Counted from the first letter of the stretch, positions 26,224 to 35,967 are shown. The stretch is DNA of 64,000 bases from Dyella telluris (GCF_014297575.1 NZ_CP060412.1:2666001-2730000); one strand, 5' to 3'. The notes: generated by a model not told the origin, from the letters alone. Program-made: numbers and translations.

Positions 26224-27336
26224 ATGACGCACCACCTGAGCAAACTTTTCATCGCCCTCTCCGTCGCCCTGTCGCTGGCCGCCTGTTCGGGTCACGCCGA
26301 CGATCAGGCGCCGTCCCCCGCCGTGGTGGATGACCATGGTGTGCTGCGCGTGCCGGACGCTTCGCCGTTGCGCAAGGCGCTGGTCATCGCGCCGGTGGAG
26401 ATGCGCGTCGCGCCGCATGAGCGCGTGTTTCCCGCCACTGTGGAATCCGACCCCGTGCATACCGCGAACGTGGTTGCTCCGCTGGCGGGCCGTATCACCG
26501 AACTCAAGGTAGGCCTGGGCGACCATGTCGAGCGCAACCAGCTGCTCGCGGTGATCGAGTCGGGCGACATGGCGCAGGCCAATGCCGATGTCGCCAAGGC
26601 CAGCGATGCGATGGTGTTGGCGAAGAAGGGGCTGGAGCGCGCGCGTGACGTGCAGCAGGCCGGCGGCAATGCGCTGAAAGATCTGGAAGCCGCGCAGAGC
26701 ACCTACAACCAGGCACAGGCCGAGATGGATCGGGCACAGACGCGCCTGCAGTCGCTCAATGCCGGCGCATCGGCCGGTTCGGCGCGCAGCATCCGCATCG
26801 CTTCGCCGGTGAGCGGGTACGTCACGGCGCTGGCTGCGGCCCCGGGCACCTACATCAACGACACCACCACGCCGCTGATGACCATCGCCGATCTCCAGTC
26901 GGTGTGGATCACGGCCAATGTGCCCGAGGCGGACGTGGGTGGCATCGCGAAGGGGCAGGACGTTGCGGCCACATTGTCCGCTTATCCCGATCAGGTCTTC
27001 CACGGACAGGTGAGTTTCGTCAGCCAGGTGCTGCAGGCCGATACGCGTCGCGACATGGTGCGCGCCGTGTTCGCCAATGCGGATGGACGGCTGAAGCCCA
27101 ACATGTTCGCTCGCGCAAGCATTGCCGTGCCGCAGCCGGCGCAGGTGTTCGTGCCCGACTCCGCGCTGCTGATGAACAACGACAACACCACCGTATTCGT
27201 TGAAGTGTCGCCGTGGTCGTTCGAGCGCCGCACGGTGGAGCTGAGCTACGACGAAACGGCAGGCGCGCGCGTGCTCAAGGGCCTGAAGGCCGGTGACCGC
27301 GTGGTCGTGAAGGGCGGGATCCTGCTCAATGATTAA
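26224..27336 (+). CDS. RND efflux periplasmic adaptor (membrane fusion lipoprotein)
   Basis: Adaptor subunit of a tripartite RND pump, 370 residues, linking the inner-membrane pump to the outer-membrane channel. The start at 26224 follows AGGGGAA. A lipoprotein signal ends L-A-A-C at about residue 20. The body has the lipoyl-like half-motifs V-V-A-P-L-A-G-R-I-T-E-L-K-V-G-L-G-D-H-V and I-A-S-P-V-S-G-Y-V, a coiled-coil hairpin with E-R-A-R-D-V-Q-Q-A-G-G-N-A-L-K-D-L-E in between, and beta-barrel segments after it. It resembles CzcB/CusB-type adaptors but has no Met- or His-rich metal motif at the N-terminus. It overlaps the pump gene by eight bases. Confidence 0.9.
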   Translation: MTHHLSKLFIALSVALSLAACSGHADDQAPSPAVVDDHGVLRVPDASPLRKALVIAPVEMRVAPHERVFPATVESDPVHTANVVAPLAGRITELKVGLGDHVERNQLLAVIESGDMAQANADVAKASDAMVLAKKGLERARDVQQAGGNALKDLEAAQSTYNQAQAEMDRAQTRLQSLNAGASAGSARSIRIASPVSGYVTALAAAPGTYINDTTTPLMTIADLQSVWITANVPEADVGGIAKGQDVAATLSAYPDQVFHGQVSFVSQVLQADTRRDMVRAVFANADGRLKPNMFARASIAVPQPAQVFVPDSALLMNNDNTTVFVEVSPWSFERRTVELSYDETAGARVLKGLKAGDRVVVKGGILLND

Positions 27337-30300
27337 CGCGATCTTCCACTTCTGCTTCCAGAAGCGCATCGTTTTCATCGTGGTGTCGATCCTGGTGCTG
27401 TGCTTTGGCTACTACTCGTGGACGCGGCTGGCCATCGAGGCGTATCCGGAACTCAGCGACGTCACCGCGCAGGTCACCACGCAGGTGCCGGGCCTTGCCG
27501 CAGAGGAGATCGAACAGCAGATCACCATCCCGCTGGAACGCGGGCTCGCGGGCACGCCCGGTCTGGTGAGCATGCGTTCGAGCAGCACGTTTGGCCTGTC
27601 GCTGATCACGCTGGTGTTCAAGGACGGCGCCGAGGATTACTGGTCACGCCAGCGCGTGCAGGAGCGCATCAGCCAGGTGACGCTGCCGGCGGGCATTACG
27701 CCGGGCCTGGATCCCGTCTCCGGTCCGGCTGGCGAGATCTATCGCTATACGCTCGAATCCACCAGCAAGAACCTGATGGAGCTGTCGGAAATCCAGAGCT
27801 GGGTGGTGGTGCCCACGCTGGAAAAGATCTCCGGTGTGGCCAACGTGGACATCTTTGGCGGCTTCACCAAGGAGTTCCAGCTCGAGCTCGATCCGGCGCA
27901 GCTGCTGCACTACGGGGTCAGCGTGAACCAGGTGACCAGTTCGATTTCCGCCAACACGGCCAATGCCGGCGGCGGGCGCATCACGCGCGGTGACCAGTCC
28001 TACATCGTGCGCGGCATCGGCATGGTGCACACGCTGAAGGATCTGGGTGACATCGTGGTCACCGAGAACAATGGCGTGCCGGTGCTGGTGCGCGATCTCG
28101 GCAAGCTGCAGTACGGGCACCAGGTGCGCCAGGGCATCCTGGGCAAGAACAACAACCCGGACACCATTGAAGGCATCGTCGATCTTCTGAAGTACGAGAA
28201 TCCATCGCGCGTGCTGGAGAGCATCCATGCCACCGTGGATCAGCTCAACAAGCAGCTGGCCTCGCAGGATGTGCGCATCGTGCCGTACATCGATCGCGAC
28301 GATCTGGTGAATGCGACCAAGGAGAAGGTCTTCCACACCGTGATGGAAGGCGTGGGCCTGGTGTGCATCGTGCTGATCCTGTTCCTTGGCAGCCCGCGTT
28401 CGGCCATGGTGGCGGCGGTGGCGATTCCCATGTCGCTGGTTACCGTGTTCATCCTGATGCAGTTCACGCACATGCCGGCGAACCTGTTCTCGCTGGGTGC
28501 GATCGACTTCGGCGTGATCGTGGACGGCACCATCGTGGTGACGGAAGCCATCCTGCGTCGTCGCGAGGAGAAACCCGATGCCGTGCTGACCGAGGATGAC
28601 GTGATGACGGTAACCAAGCACGTCGGTCGCTCGATCTTCTTCGCCACGCTGATCATCATTACCGCCTATCTGCCGCTGTTCGCCTTTGAACATGCCGAAG
28701 GCAAGCTGTTCCGCCCGATGGCGTTCACCGTGGGCTACGCCCTGCTGGCGGCGCTGCTGTGCACGGTGACGCTTACCCCGGGCCTGGCCTACTTCGCGCT
28801 GCGCAAGCCGCGCAAGCTGTTCCACAACAAGCCGCTGGAGCGGCTGCAGAAGGCCTACACGGCCGGGCTGGCGAAGCTGCTGGGCAAGTTGCCCGTGGCT
28901 TATACCGTGGCGGGCGTGGCCCTGCTCGGCGTGCTGGTGCTCGGTGCGTCCATCGGACGGGAGTTCCTGCCGGAGCTCGACGAGGGGTCGCTGTGGCTGC
29001 AGGTGCAGATGCCTTCGGGCCTGTCGCTGGACAAGGCCAGCGAGATGACGGCCGATCTTCGCCGTGTGATCCGCGAGTTCCCCGAGGTGTCGTACGTGGT
29101 GACCCAGCTGGGCCGCAACGACACCGGCACGGACCCGTGGACGCCCTCGCATGTCGAGGCCGGCGTGGGGCTGAAGCCGTACGACTCCTGGCCCCACCAC
29201 GAAAGCAAGGCTGAGTTCCTGCGGCGCTTCAACGCGCGCATGCAGCAGATTCCCGGCGTCTCGGTGGGCATCAGCCAGCCCATTGTGGATGGCGAGAACG
29301 ACATGATCGGCGGTGCGCACAGCCCGCTGGTGCTGCGCATCTATGGCGATGACTTCAACGAACTTCGCCGGGTGGGCAACGAGATCGTCGATGTGCTGCA
29401 CGGTGTGCGTGGCACGGCGGAAGCTTCGATTTTCCAGGGGCCGCCGATCCCGCAGCTTGCCATCACGGCAGATCGTGATGCGGCAGCGCGCTACGGCATC
29501 AACATCGGCGACATCAGCAGCCTGGTGCAGACGGCCATCGGCGGTACGCCGGTGACCCAGGTGTACGTGGGTGACCGCATGTACAACGTGACCACGCGCG
29601 TTTCCAACGCAACGGCCAACAACATCGAGGCCATCGGCCAGCTGCCGTTGACGTCGACCAGTGGCGCGCAGGTGCCATTGAAGCAGGTGGCGGATATCCG
29701 CTTCAAGACGGGCGAAAGCACCATCGCGCACGAGCAGGGCAAGCGCCAGATCACCATACGCGTAGACAACCGCGATCGCGCGCTGTCCGAATACCTGGCC
29801 GATGCCCAACAGCAGATCGACGCGAAGGTGCATTTCGACAAGGACAGCTACCACCTGCAGTGGGCGGGCACGTTCGAAAACCAGCAGCGGGCACAGGCCC
29901 GCCTGGCCGTGGTGATGGCGCTGGTGCTGGGCATCATGCTGGTGTTCCTGTACTTCGAGTTCGGCAAGATCCACCAGGCGGTGATGGTGCTGGCGGTTGT
30001 GCCGCTGGCCGCGGTAGGCGGACTGATCTCGCTGCACGTGCGCGGCGAAACCCTGAACATCGCCACGGCCGTGGGCTTCATCGCGTTGTTCGGCGTGGCG
30101 GTGCAGAACGGCATCATCATGGTCGCGAACATCAACCGTGTGCGAAAGCAGGGTCACGGCTTGCTGGACGGCGTGCTCGAAGGCGCCACCGAGCGCTTTC
30201 GTCCCGTGCTGATGACTGCCACGGTGGCCAGCGTGGGCATGCTGCCGGCGGCCCTGGCCACTGGCATCGGCACCGACGTGCAGCGCGGCCTCGCCACGGT

Positions 30301-30430
30301 GGTGGTCGGTGGCCTGCCCATTGCCACTTTGCTGACGCTTTTCGTCCTGCCGGCGTTCTACTTCGCGATCGAGCGCTATATCGAGCGTCATCGCCGCAAG
30401 CGCCGGCCACATCCGTCGAGGGAGCTGTGA
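27329..30430 (+). CDS. RND efflux pump, CusA/CzcA-like permease
   Basis: Proton-driven pump of 1,033 residues with 12 helices and two large periplasmic loops. It begins F-H-F-C-F-Q-K-R-I-V-F-I-V. The helix-4 region reads F-G-V-I-V-D-G-T-I-V-V-T-E-A, close to the heavy-metal-efflux signature D-F-G-x-x-x-D-[GS]-A-x-x-x-x-E-N, but with Thr and Ala at two usual positions. Other family marks are L-E-R-G-L-A-G-T-P-G near residue 70, G-R-E-F-L-P-E-L-D-E-G-S-L-W in the second half and P-L-A-A-V-G-G near the end. Metal export is the family's usual role, but the altered signature leaves the substrate open. Confidence 0.9.
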   Translation: MINAIFHFCFQKRIVFIVVSILVLCFGYYSWTRLAIEAYPELSDVTAQVTTQVPGLAAEEIEQQITIPLERGLAGTPGLVSMRSSSTFGLSLITLVFKDGAEDYWSRQRVQERISQVTLPAGITPGLDPVSGPAGEIYRYTLESTSKNLMELSEIQSWVVVPTLEKISGVANVDIFGGFTKEFQLELDPAQLLHYGVSVNQVTSSISANTANAGGGRITRGDQSYIVRGIGMVHTLKDLGDIVVTENNGVPVLVRDLGKLQYGHQVRQGILGKNNNPDTIEGIVDLLKYENPSRVLESIHATVDQLNKQLASQDVRIVPYIDRDDLVNATKEKVFHTVMEGVGLVCIVLILFLGSPRSAMVAAVAIPMSLVTVFILMQFTHMPANLFSLGAIDFGVIVDGTIVVTEAILRRREEKPDAVLTEDDVMTVTKHVGRSIFFATLIIITAYLPLFAFEHAEGKLFRPMAFTVGYALLAALLCTVTLTPGLAYFALRKPRKLFHNKPLERLQKAYTAGLAKLLGKLPVAYTVAGVALLGVLVLGASIGREFLPELDEGSLWLQVQMPSGLSLDKASEMTADLRRVIREFPEVSYVVTQLGRNDTGTDPWTPSHVEAGVGLKPYDSWPHHESKAEFLRRFNARMQQIPGVSVGISQPIVDGENDMIGGAHSPLVLRIYGDDFNELRRVGNEIVDVLHGVRGTAEASIFQGPPIPQLAITADRDAAARYGINIGDISSLVQTAIGGTPVTQVYVGDRMYNVTTRVSNATANNIEAIGQLPLTSTSGAQVPLKQVADIRFKTGESTIAHEQGKRQITIRVDNRDRALSEYLADAQQQIDAKVHFDKDSYHLQWAGTFENQQRAQARLAVVMALVLGIMLVFLYFEFGKIHQAVMVLAVVPLAAVGGLISLHVRGETLNIATAVGFIALFGVAVQNGIIMVANINRVRKQGHGLLDGVLEGATERFRPVLMTATVASVGMLPAALATGIGTDVQRGLATVVVGGLPIATLLTLFVLPAFYFAIERYIERHRRKRRPHPSREL

Positions 30431-30432
30431 TC

Positions 30433-31935
30433 ATGACCCAGACCCTGTTTCGCCATCCGCTTCGCACGATGCTCGCCATGGGCATCACCCTGGCCCTCGG
30501 CGCCTGCGCGGTGGGGCCCGACTACAAGCGCCCGCAGGCACCCGACGCGAAGGAATACGCGCCGACGCCGATAGCGCGCGACACCGCTTCGGCCACGGGG
30601 CCGGGCGGCGAATCGCAGCATCTGCTGCAGTCCATGGACATACCCGGCCAGTGGTGGACGATGTTCCACTCCGCGCCGCTCAATGCGTTGATCGAAGATG
30701 CGTTGAAGCACAACGCCGATGTGGAAGCCGCGCATGCCTCGCTGAAGGCAGCGTGGGAGGCCGCGTATGCGCAGCGTGGCGCGTACTTCCCGCAGGTGAA
30801 CGGCAACGTCAATACCACGCGCACCGACACCGCCAACGACGTGGCCAGCAACGCATCGTCCAATGCCAGTCTGTACAACCTCACCACGGCACAGGTCAGC
30901 GTGTCGTACGTGCTGGATCTGTGGGGCGGCAATCGCCGTCAGGTGGAGTCATTGGTCGCGCAGGCGAACCAGCAGCGCTTCCAGCTGGAGGCGACCTATC
31001 TCACCTTGACCAGCAATGTGGTGAACGCGGCCATCCAGGAAGCCTCGCTGCGCGGGCAGATCCAGGCCACGCAGCAGATCATCGACGCACAGACGCAAAT
31101 CCTCGCCACCCTGCAGCGACAGCACGCCCTGGGTGACGTATCAGACGCCGACGTGGCCGCACAGGTCACGACGCTGGAGCAGGCGAAGGCCACGCTGCCA
31201 CCGTTGGACAAGCAGCTGGCCCAGCAGCGTGATCTGCTGGCGACACTGACCGGGCGCACGCCGGAACAGCGCATCGACACGCAGTTCACGCTGGACAGCC
31301 TGCAGTTGCCCACGGATCTTCCGGTCAGCTTGCCGGCCCAACTGGTGGAACAGCGGCCTGATGTGCGCATGTCGGAGGAGCAGCTGCATTCGGCCAGTGC
31401 GCAGGTGGGCGTCGCCATCGCCAATCGGCTGCCCAACGTGCAGATCGATGCCTCGTTCGGGCGCACGTCGGAAAAGGCCAGCCAGCTCTTCAGTGCCGGC
31501 AACGGCTTCTGGAACCTGGGCGCGTCGGTGACCCAGCCGTTGATCGACGGCGGCACGCTCAAGCACAAGCAACGCGGCGCGGAGGCGCAGCTGCAACAGG
31601 CGGCAGCGCAGTACCGCAGCACGGTGCTGCAGGCGGTGCAGAATGTGGCCGACACGCTGCATGCCATCGACGCGGATGCACGCGCGCTGGAAGCCAGTGA
31701 GCGCGCCGAACGCGCTGCCTCCCGCAGCCTGGATGTGGCGAAGCGGCAGCTGGCGCTGGGTGACCTGAGTGAAAGCGCCATGCTCAACAGCGAGCTGGCC
31801 TGGCAGCAGACCGCACTGGCCCTGGTGCAGGCGCGTGCCGCGCGTTATGCGGACACCGTGGCCCTGTTCCAGGCGCTGGGTGGCGGTTGGTGGCATCGGC
31901 AGGATGCGCAGGACGTCGCCGCGTCGTCGCACTGA
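30433..31935 (+). CDS. Outer-membrane efflux channel lipoprotein (NodT family)
   Basis: TolC-like outer-membrane component of 500 residues, starting two bases after the pump stop (the start lies within GTGATCATG). The lipoprotein signal ends L-G-A-C at about residue 24 and continues with the family mark A-V-G-P-D-Y-K-R-P. The two long helical repeats contain L-D-L-W-G-G-N-R-R-Q-V-E and, in the second repeat, P-L-I-D-G-G-T-L; E-Q-R-P-D-V-R-M-S-E-E-Q-L is also typical. It completes the tripartite pump. The operon has no linked regulator. Confidence 0.92.
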   Translation: MTQTLFRHPLRTMLAMGITLALGACAVGPDYKRPQAPDAKEYAPTPIARDTASATGPGGESQHLLQSMDIPGQWWTMFHSAPLNALIEDALKHNADVEAAHASLKAAWEAAYAQRGAYFPQVNGNVNTTRTDTANDVASNASSNASLYNLTTAQVSVSYVLDLWGGNRRQVESLVAQANQQRFQLEATYLTLTSNVVNAAIQEASLRGQIQATQQIIDAQTQILATLQRQHALGDVSDADVAAQVTTLEQAKATLPPLDKQLAQQRDLLATLTGRTPEQRIDTQFTLDSLQLPTDLPVSLPAQLVEQRPDVRMSEEQLHSASAQVGVAIANRLPNVQIDASFGRTSEKASQLFSAGNGFWNLGASVTQPLIDGGTLKHKQRGAEAQLQQAAAQYRSTVLQAVQNVADTLHAIDADARALEASERAERAASRSLDVAKRQLALGDLSESAMLNSELAWQQTALALVQARAARYADTVALFQALGGGWWHRQDAQDVAASSH

Positions 31936-31967
31936 AACAGGATGGCGCTGCTGCCGTGGCGGCGGCG

Positions 31968-32564
31968 TCAGTCCTGCAGTTCGATGTCCAGGCTGTCCAG
32001 CAGCGCCACGGCTTCCGGTAGCGAAAAGCGCGCGCGCTTGATGTCGTTGGTGAAGATGTCGATGCGGTAGTTCTGTGCATCGATGAAGTTGGCGCCGGCC
32101 AGTCGCGTGCGGGCGAACACGCTTTCGAACAGGTCCGTGCTGCTGAAGTCAGCCTGCTCGCAGTTGGCATCGGTGAAGTCGACGTCCCGCGCGCGGCATT
32201 CCACCAGTTCGCATTCGCGCAGGTCCAGGCCGAAGAACGACGAGTCGTTGAGCACGCAGCGATGGAAGGCAAGCGCCTTGGCCAGGCGCACGCGTGGCCA
32301 GTGGGCCTGCGTCCAGTTGATGCCGACCATCTTGCAGTCGGTGAAGTGCACCGCATCGAACAGGCTGCCGGTCAAGCGGGTCAGGCTGAGGTTGCAATCG
32401 GTGAAATCGCAGTCGCTGAAACGACAGCGCGCCAGCGTGGCTTCGCTGAAGTTGCAGCGGCGGAAGCTGCACTCGTGGAAGCGGATGCCATCGAGCGTGG
32501 CGCCAGTGAAGTCGGCGTCCTCGAAGGTTTCGTCGTCGTATTCCCTGGCCGTCAGCGTGGTCAT
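31968..32564 (-). CDS. Qnr/McbG-like pentapeptide-repeat protein
   Basis: Protein of 198 residues formed almost entirely of A(D/N)LxF-type pentapeptides (C-R-F-S-D-C-D-F-T-D-C-N-L, D-F-S-S-T-D-L-F-E-S), which fold into a right-handed square helix that mimics DNA. Length and the C-terminus F-S-L-P-E-A-V-A-L-L-D-S-L-D-I-E-L resemble chromosomal Qnr/McbG-like proteins, which bind DNA gyrase and can shield it from quinolones or microcin. The middle part has G-I-N-W-T-Q-A-H-W-P-R-V-R, also seen in that group. Actual quinolone protection is not proven by sequence. It faces the end of the efflux operon and lies 12 bases after the DedA gene, with which it is probably co-transcribed. Confidence 0.85.
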   Translation of the reverse strand: MTTLTAREYDDETFEDADFTGATLDGIRFHECSFRRCNFSEATLARCRFSDCDFTDCNLSLTRLTGSLFDAVHFTDCKMVGINWTQAHWPRVRLAKALAFHRCVLNDSSFFGLDLRECELVECRARDVDFTDANCEQADFSSTDLFESVFARTRLAGANFIDAQNYRIDIFTNDIKRARFSLPEAVALLDSLDIELQD

Positions 32565-32576
32565 GCGGGCAGGTGG

Positions 32577-33203
32577 TCAGCGCGAGCCGGAGTCGCAGGC
32601 AACGCGTCGCTTGTGCCGCCACCACAACGCCAGTGCCACGATGAGCGCCACGCCGATGACCAGCCACAGGCCGTTCTGGCCGCGGTGGATCCACATGGCC
32701 AGCCACTCGTGGTTGTCCGCACCGAAATAGCCCAGGTACACCCAGATCGGCACGCTGATCAGCGCGGCCGTGCCGTCCAGCAGCAGGAAGCGCAGGAACG
32801 ACACGCGATGGGTCGAGCCGGCCGTGATGAACACGGCGGTGCGCATGCCGGGCAGGAAGCGCGCGATGAACATCAGGCGGTTGCCGTAGCGCTCGAACTT
32901 CTCCTGCACCTTCGCATAGCGTTCGGGGGTGAGCACTCGCGCGACGAAGCGCAATTTGAGAATGCGCGCGCCGAAGTGGTGGCCCAGCAGGAACATGCCC
33001 GCATCGCCCACCAGCACGCCCGCCATGCCGACGCCGAACATGGTGTGCACGTTGGCATAGCCAAGGCCCGCGATGACGCCGCCGGCGACCAGGGTGATGT
33101 CTTCGGGCAAAGGCACGCCGGCGCCGCACAGCAACAACGCGAGGAACACCGCGAGGTAGCCGTTCTCGGCGAACACCATGACCAGTCGTTCAAGCAGTTC
33201 CAT
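32577..33203 (-). CDS. DedA family membrane protein
   Basis: Membrane protein of 208 residues with about five hydrophobic helices. The DedA marks are present: G-V-P-L-P-E-D-I-T near residue 30, G-D-A-G-M-F-L-L-G-H-H-F-G, R-F-L-P-G-M-R-T-A-V-F in the central amphipathic segment, and W-V-Y-L-G-Y-F-G. DedA proteins act as lipid flippases or scramblases (for example of undecaprenyl phosphate) and support envelope homeostasis and drug tolerance. It is upstream of the pentapeptide gene on the same strand. Confidence 0.88.
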   Translation of the reverse strand: MELLERLVMVFAENGYLAVFLALLLCGAGVPLPEDITLVAGGVIAGLGYANVHTMFGVGMAGVLVGDAGMFLLGHHFGARILKLRFVARVLTPERYAKVQEKFERYGNRLMFIARFLPGMRTAVFITAGSTHRVSFLRFLLLDGTAALISVPIWVYLGYFGADNHEWLAMWIHRGQNGLWLVIGVALIVALALWWRHKRRVACDSGSR

Positions 33204-33424
33204 CTACATCCATGCCCTGGTGGACAACCTACAGACCTCACTAGAGGTTTCGATGATCCCATATGAAGATGGCACTACGCTTGTCGCAGCGCAGGGTGCT
33301 CCATGCACCGTCCACCCATGGGCAACCCGAAGGCCGCCCCATGGGAAAGCGGTGTTGGGGTAGGGCCGCAATCTTGCGGGGGCGTTTGTTAGAACCTTGT
33401 TCTTTTGCCCGCGGATGGCGCGGG

Positions 33425-35161
33425 TCAGGCGCCGGTGGGTACCTTCAGGCCGGCCACCTGCAGCTGCAGTTCACGCAGCTCTGACTTCTCCGCAGCATCG
33501 AGCGGCCGCTCGCGGCTCTGCGCCGTCAGCCAGTCGCGCCGCTGGATCGAGGCCTGGTGCTCCATGCGCTTGAGCGCATCGTAGAACTCCGCGCGCTGCG
33601 CTTCCGGCTCGCCCACCACCATGGCTGCCATCAGCTTTTGCAGCGCCGGGTATTCGGCACGCTCGGCAAAGTGCTCCACCAGCATGGCGGAGTTGATGCC
33701 CGGTCGCGATCGCGCCATGTCGATCAGCTCGGCCAGCAGTTCCACACCGGGCTTGTCCAGGCGCAGGAAGCCGTAGGGGCGTTCCACCTGGTCGGCGGCG
33801 CCCGGTTGTGCCAGCAACAGGGCGATGGCGCTGCGCACCAGCGAACGCTGCACCACGGTCGGGCGTCGCAGCGCGGTGCGCGGGGCCGGGGCGGTGTCGA
33901 GTGTGGTGCGTGCGCCCGTGCGCTTTTCCAGCTCCTGCGCCATCAGGTCGCGGAACGCGCCGTCCGGCAGGCGTGCAATGAGCGGACGCGCGCGTTCGGC
34001 CAGTCGGGCACGGCCGTCCAGGCTGCCGGTGTCCACGTCGTGGGCCAGTTCGCCGAAGAAATATTCGGAGAGCGGCGTGGCTGCCTTCAGGCGCTTCTCG
34101 AAACCTTCCTTGCCTTCCTTGCGGATCAGCGTGTCCGGATCCTCGCCATCGGGCAGGAACAGGAAGTAGGCCTGGCGTCCGTCGCGCAGTCGCGGCAGCG
34201 CGGATTCCAGCGCCTTCCACGCGGCGGCGCGGCCGGCGCGGTCGCCATCGAAACAGAACACCACGTCTGGCGCGGCGCGGAACAATACTTCGGTGTGCTC
34301 CGGCGTAGTCGCCGTACCCAGCGTGGCGACCGCGATGGGCAGCCCCGCCTGGTGCATGGCGATCACGTCCATGTAGCCCTCCACCACCACGATGCGCGCG
34401 AGGCTGGGGTTGGCCTGTTTCACCTGCCACAGCGCGAACAGCTCGCGGCCCTTGTGGAACAGCGGCGTCTCGGGTGAGTTGAGGTACTTGGGCCCCTGCT
34501 CCGACTGCAACACACGGCCGCCGAAAGCGATCACGCGGCCACGGCGATCCAGGATGGGGAACATCAGGCGTTCGCGGAAACGGTCGTAGCGGTTGCCACG
34601 CTCGTTGCTGGCCACCATGCCCGCTTCGTTGAGCAGCGCCATGCGGCGATCGTTGCCGCCCAGCGCCTTGATCACGCCATCGAAGCCGGCCGGTGCCCAG
34701 CCGATGCGGAAACGCTGGATGGTCTGCGCATCCAGCCCGCGCTTCTTGCAGTACGCCTGCGCGTCGGCGCTGCGCGGCAGTTCCTTTTCGTACCAGCTGG
34801 CGGCCGAATCGAGCAGCGAATAGAGGTCGGTCTTGTCTTCGCGCGGCCGGTCGTCGCCGCCTTCGCGCGGCACTTTGAGGCCGACGGACTGCGCCAGTTC
34901 CTCCACCGCATCGGGGAACTCCAGCCGCTCGTAATCCATCAGGAACTTCACCGCGCTGCCGTGCGCGCCACAGCCGAAGCAGTGGAAGAACTGCTTGGCG
35001 GGGCTCACGTAGAACGAGGGCGAGCGTTCGTTGTGGAACGGGCAGCAGGCCGTCCATTCACGGCCGGCCTTCTTCAACGGCACGCGCCGCTCGATCACGT
35101 CGACGATGTCGACGCGGGCAAGCAGTTCGTCGATGAAGCTGTCTGGGATACGTCCGCGCAT
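33425..35161 (-). CDS. dnaG: DNA primase
   Basis: Synthesises the RNA primers for replication. It has 578 residues, close to the E. coli length. The CHC2 zinc finger is at the N-terminus (Cys40, His43, Cys61, Cys64 within A-C-C-P-F-H-N-E-R and F-H-C-F-G-C-G). It is followed by the catalytic core (F-G-G-R-V-L in the basic cleft), the TOPRIM motifs V-V-E-G-Y-M-D-V and F-D-G-D-R-A-G, and a C-terminal helicase-binding domain. It belongs to the rpsU-dnaG-rpoD 'macromolecular synthesis' neighbourhood, but here rpsU is about 2 kb upstream with yqeY, a small DUF1328 gene and a plus-strand acetyltransferase between them. Confidence 0.96.
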   Translation of the reverse strand: MRGRIPDSFIDELLARVDIVDVIERRVPLKKAGREWTACCPFHNERSPSFYVSPAKQFFHCFGCGAHGSAVKFLMDYERLEFPDAVEELAQSVGLKVPREGGDDRPREDKTDLYSLLDSAASWYEKELPRSADAQAYCKKRGLDAQTIQRFRIGWAPAGFDGVIKALGGNDRRMALLNEAGMVASNERGNRYDRFRERLMFPILDRRGRVIAFGGRVLQSEQGPKYLNSPETPLFHKGRELFALWQVKQANPSLARIVVVEGYMDVIAMHQAGLPIAVATLGTATTPEHTEVLFRAAPDVVFCFDGDRAGRAAAWKALESALPRLRDGRQAYFLFLPDGEDPDTLIRKEGKEGFEKRLKAATPLSEYFFGELAHDVDTGSLDGRARLAERARPLIARLPDGAFRDLMAQELEKRTGARTTLDTAPAPRTALRRPTVVQRSLVRSAIALLLAQPGAADQVERPYGFLRLDKPGVELLAELIDMARSRPGINSAMLVEHFAERAEYPALQKLMAAMVVGEPEAQRAEFYDALKRMEHQASIQRRDWLTAQSRERPLDAAEKSELRELQLQVAGLKVPTGA

Positions 35162-35305
35162 AAGGCAGTTAGTTTATCGGGAGCGGCTGATGGAAGGGGG
35201 CTTTATGGCCGCCGTGACCCCCCTCAGGGCCTGGTGCCCCACTGCACCTGTCATCGCGCTGGCCTATGCTGTCGCCGGGGAGCCGATCACGGCTTTGGGG
35301 GTGAC

Positions 35306-35962
35306 ATGGGGAACGTCGTGGGAATGGCCCGGTCGGGCCTGAAGGTGCGCTTTCGTCCCGCTGCGGCGGACGACGCTGACGTGGCGGTGCCGCTGATCTA
35401 CAGCTCCGGTCCGTCCGCATTTGATTTCGTATTCACCACCCGAGATGGCGGCGATGCGCTGGCCTTCCTGCACCATTGCTTCGTCGATGGCGCGGGCGAA
35501 TTCGGCTGGCGCAATCACTGGGTGGGCGTGGTGGATGGCCGGGTGGTTGCCGTGGGCGCGGGCTATGGCGCCGATACCAAATGGACCTTCACCCTGGCCG
35601 CGGCCCGGCAGATCGTCGGCCACTACGGCCTGCGCCGCGCGCTGGGCGTGATTGCGCGCGGCCTGCGGGTGGAATCGGTGATCCGCCCGCCCGAGGGCGA
35701 CATGCATTACCTCGCCCACCTGGCCGTGCTGCCGGAGTTGCGCGGGCGTGGCATCGGCCGCGTGCTGATCGACCAGCTGGTAGGCATGGCACGCGATGCC
35801 GGCCGCCGCCGCGTCACGCTTGATGTGGCGGCCAGCAATCCGCGGGCGGAGGCCCTGTATCGCCGCGCCGGCTTCAAGGTCACCGGCGAGCGCAAGTCGC
35901 AACTCGCCAATGGCCTTGGCCGCGTGCCGGATCACCGGCGCATGGAGCGCGTGCTCGACTGA
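35306..35962 (+). CDS. GNAT family N-acetyltransferase
   Basis: Acetyl-CoA-dependent acyltransferase of 218 residues. It begins at 35306 with a GGGGG-containing ribosome site six bases before the ATG. The acetyl-CoA binding motif A is in the C-terminal half: L-A-H-L-A-V-L-P-E-L-R-G-R-G-I-G-R-V-L, followed by L-D-V-A-A-S-N-P-R-A-E-A-L-Y-R-R-A-G-F. The acceptor is unknown. It is transcribed away from dnaG, with 144 bases between the two starts, and converges on the DUF1328 gene five bases after its stop. Confidence 0.85.
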   Translation: MGNVVGMARSGLKVRFRPAAADDADVAVPLIYSSGPSAFDFVFTTRDGGDALAFLHHCFVDGAGEFGWRNHWVGVVDGRVVAVGAGYGADTKWTFTLAAARQIVGHYGLRRALGVIARGLRVESVIRPPEGDMHYLAHLAVLPELRGRGIGRVLIDQLVGMARDAGRRRVTLDVAASNPRAEALYRRAGFKVTGERKSQLANGLGRVPDHRRMERVLD

Positions 35963-35967
35963 GCGTG

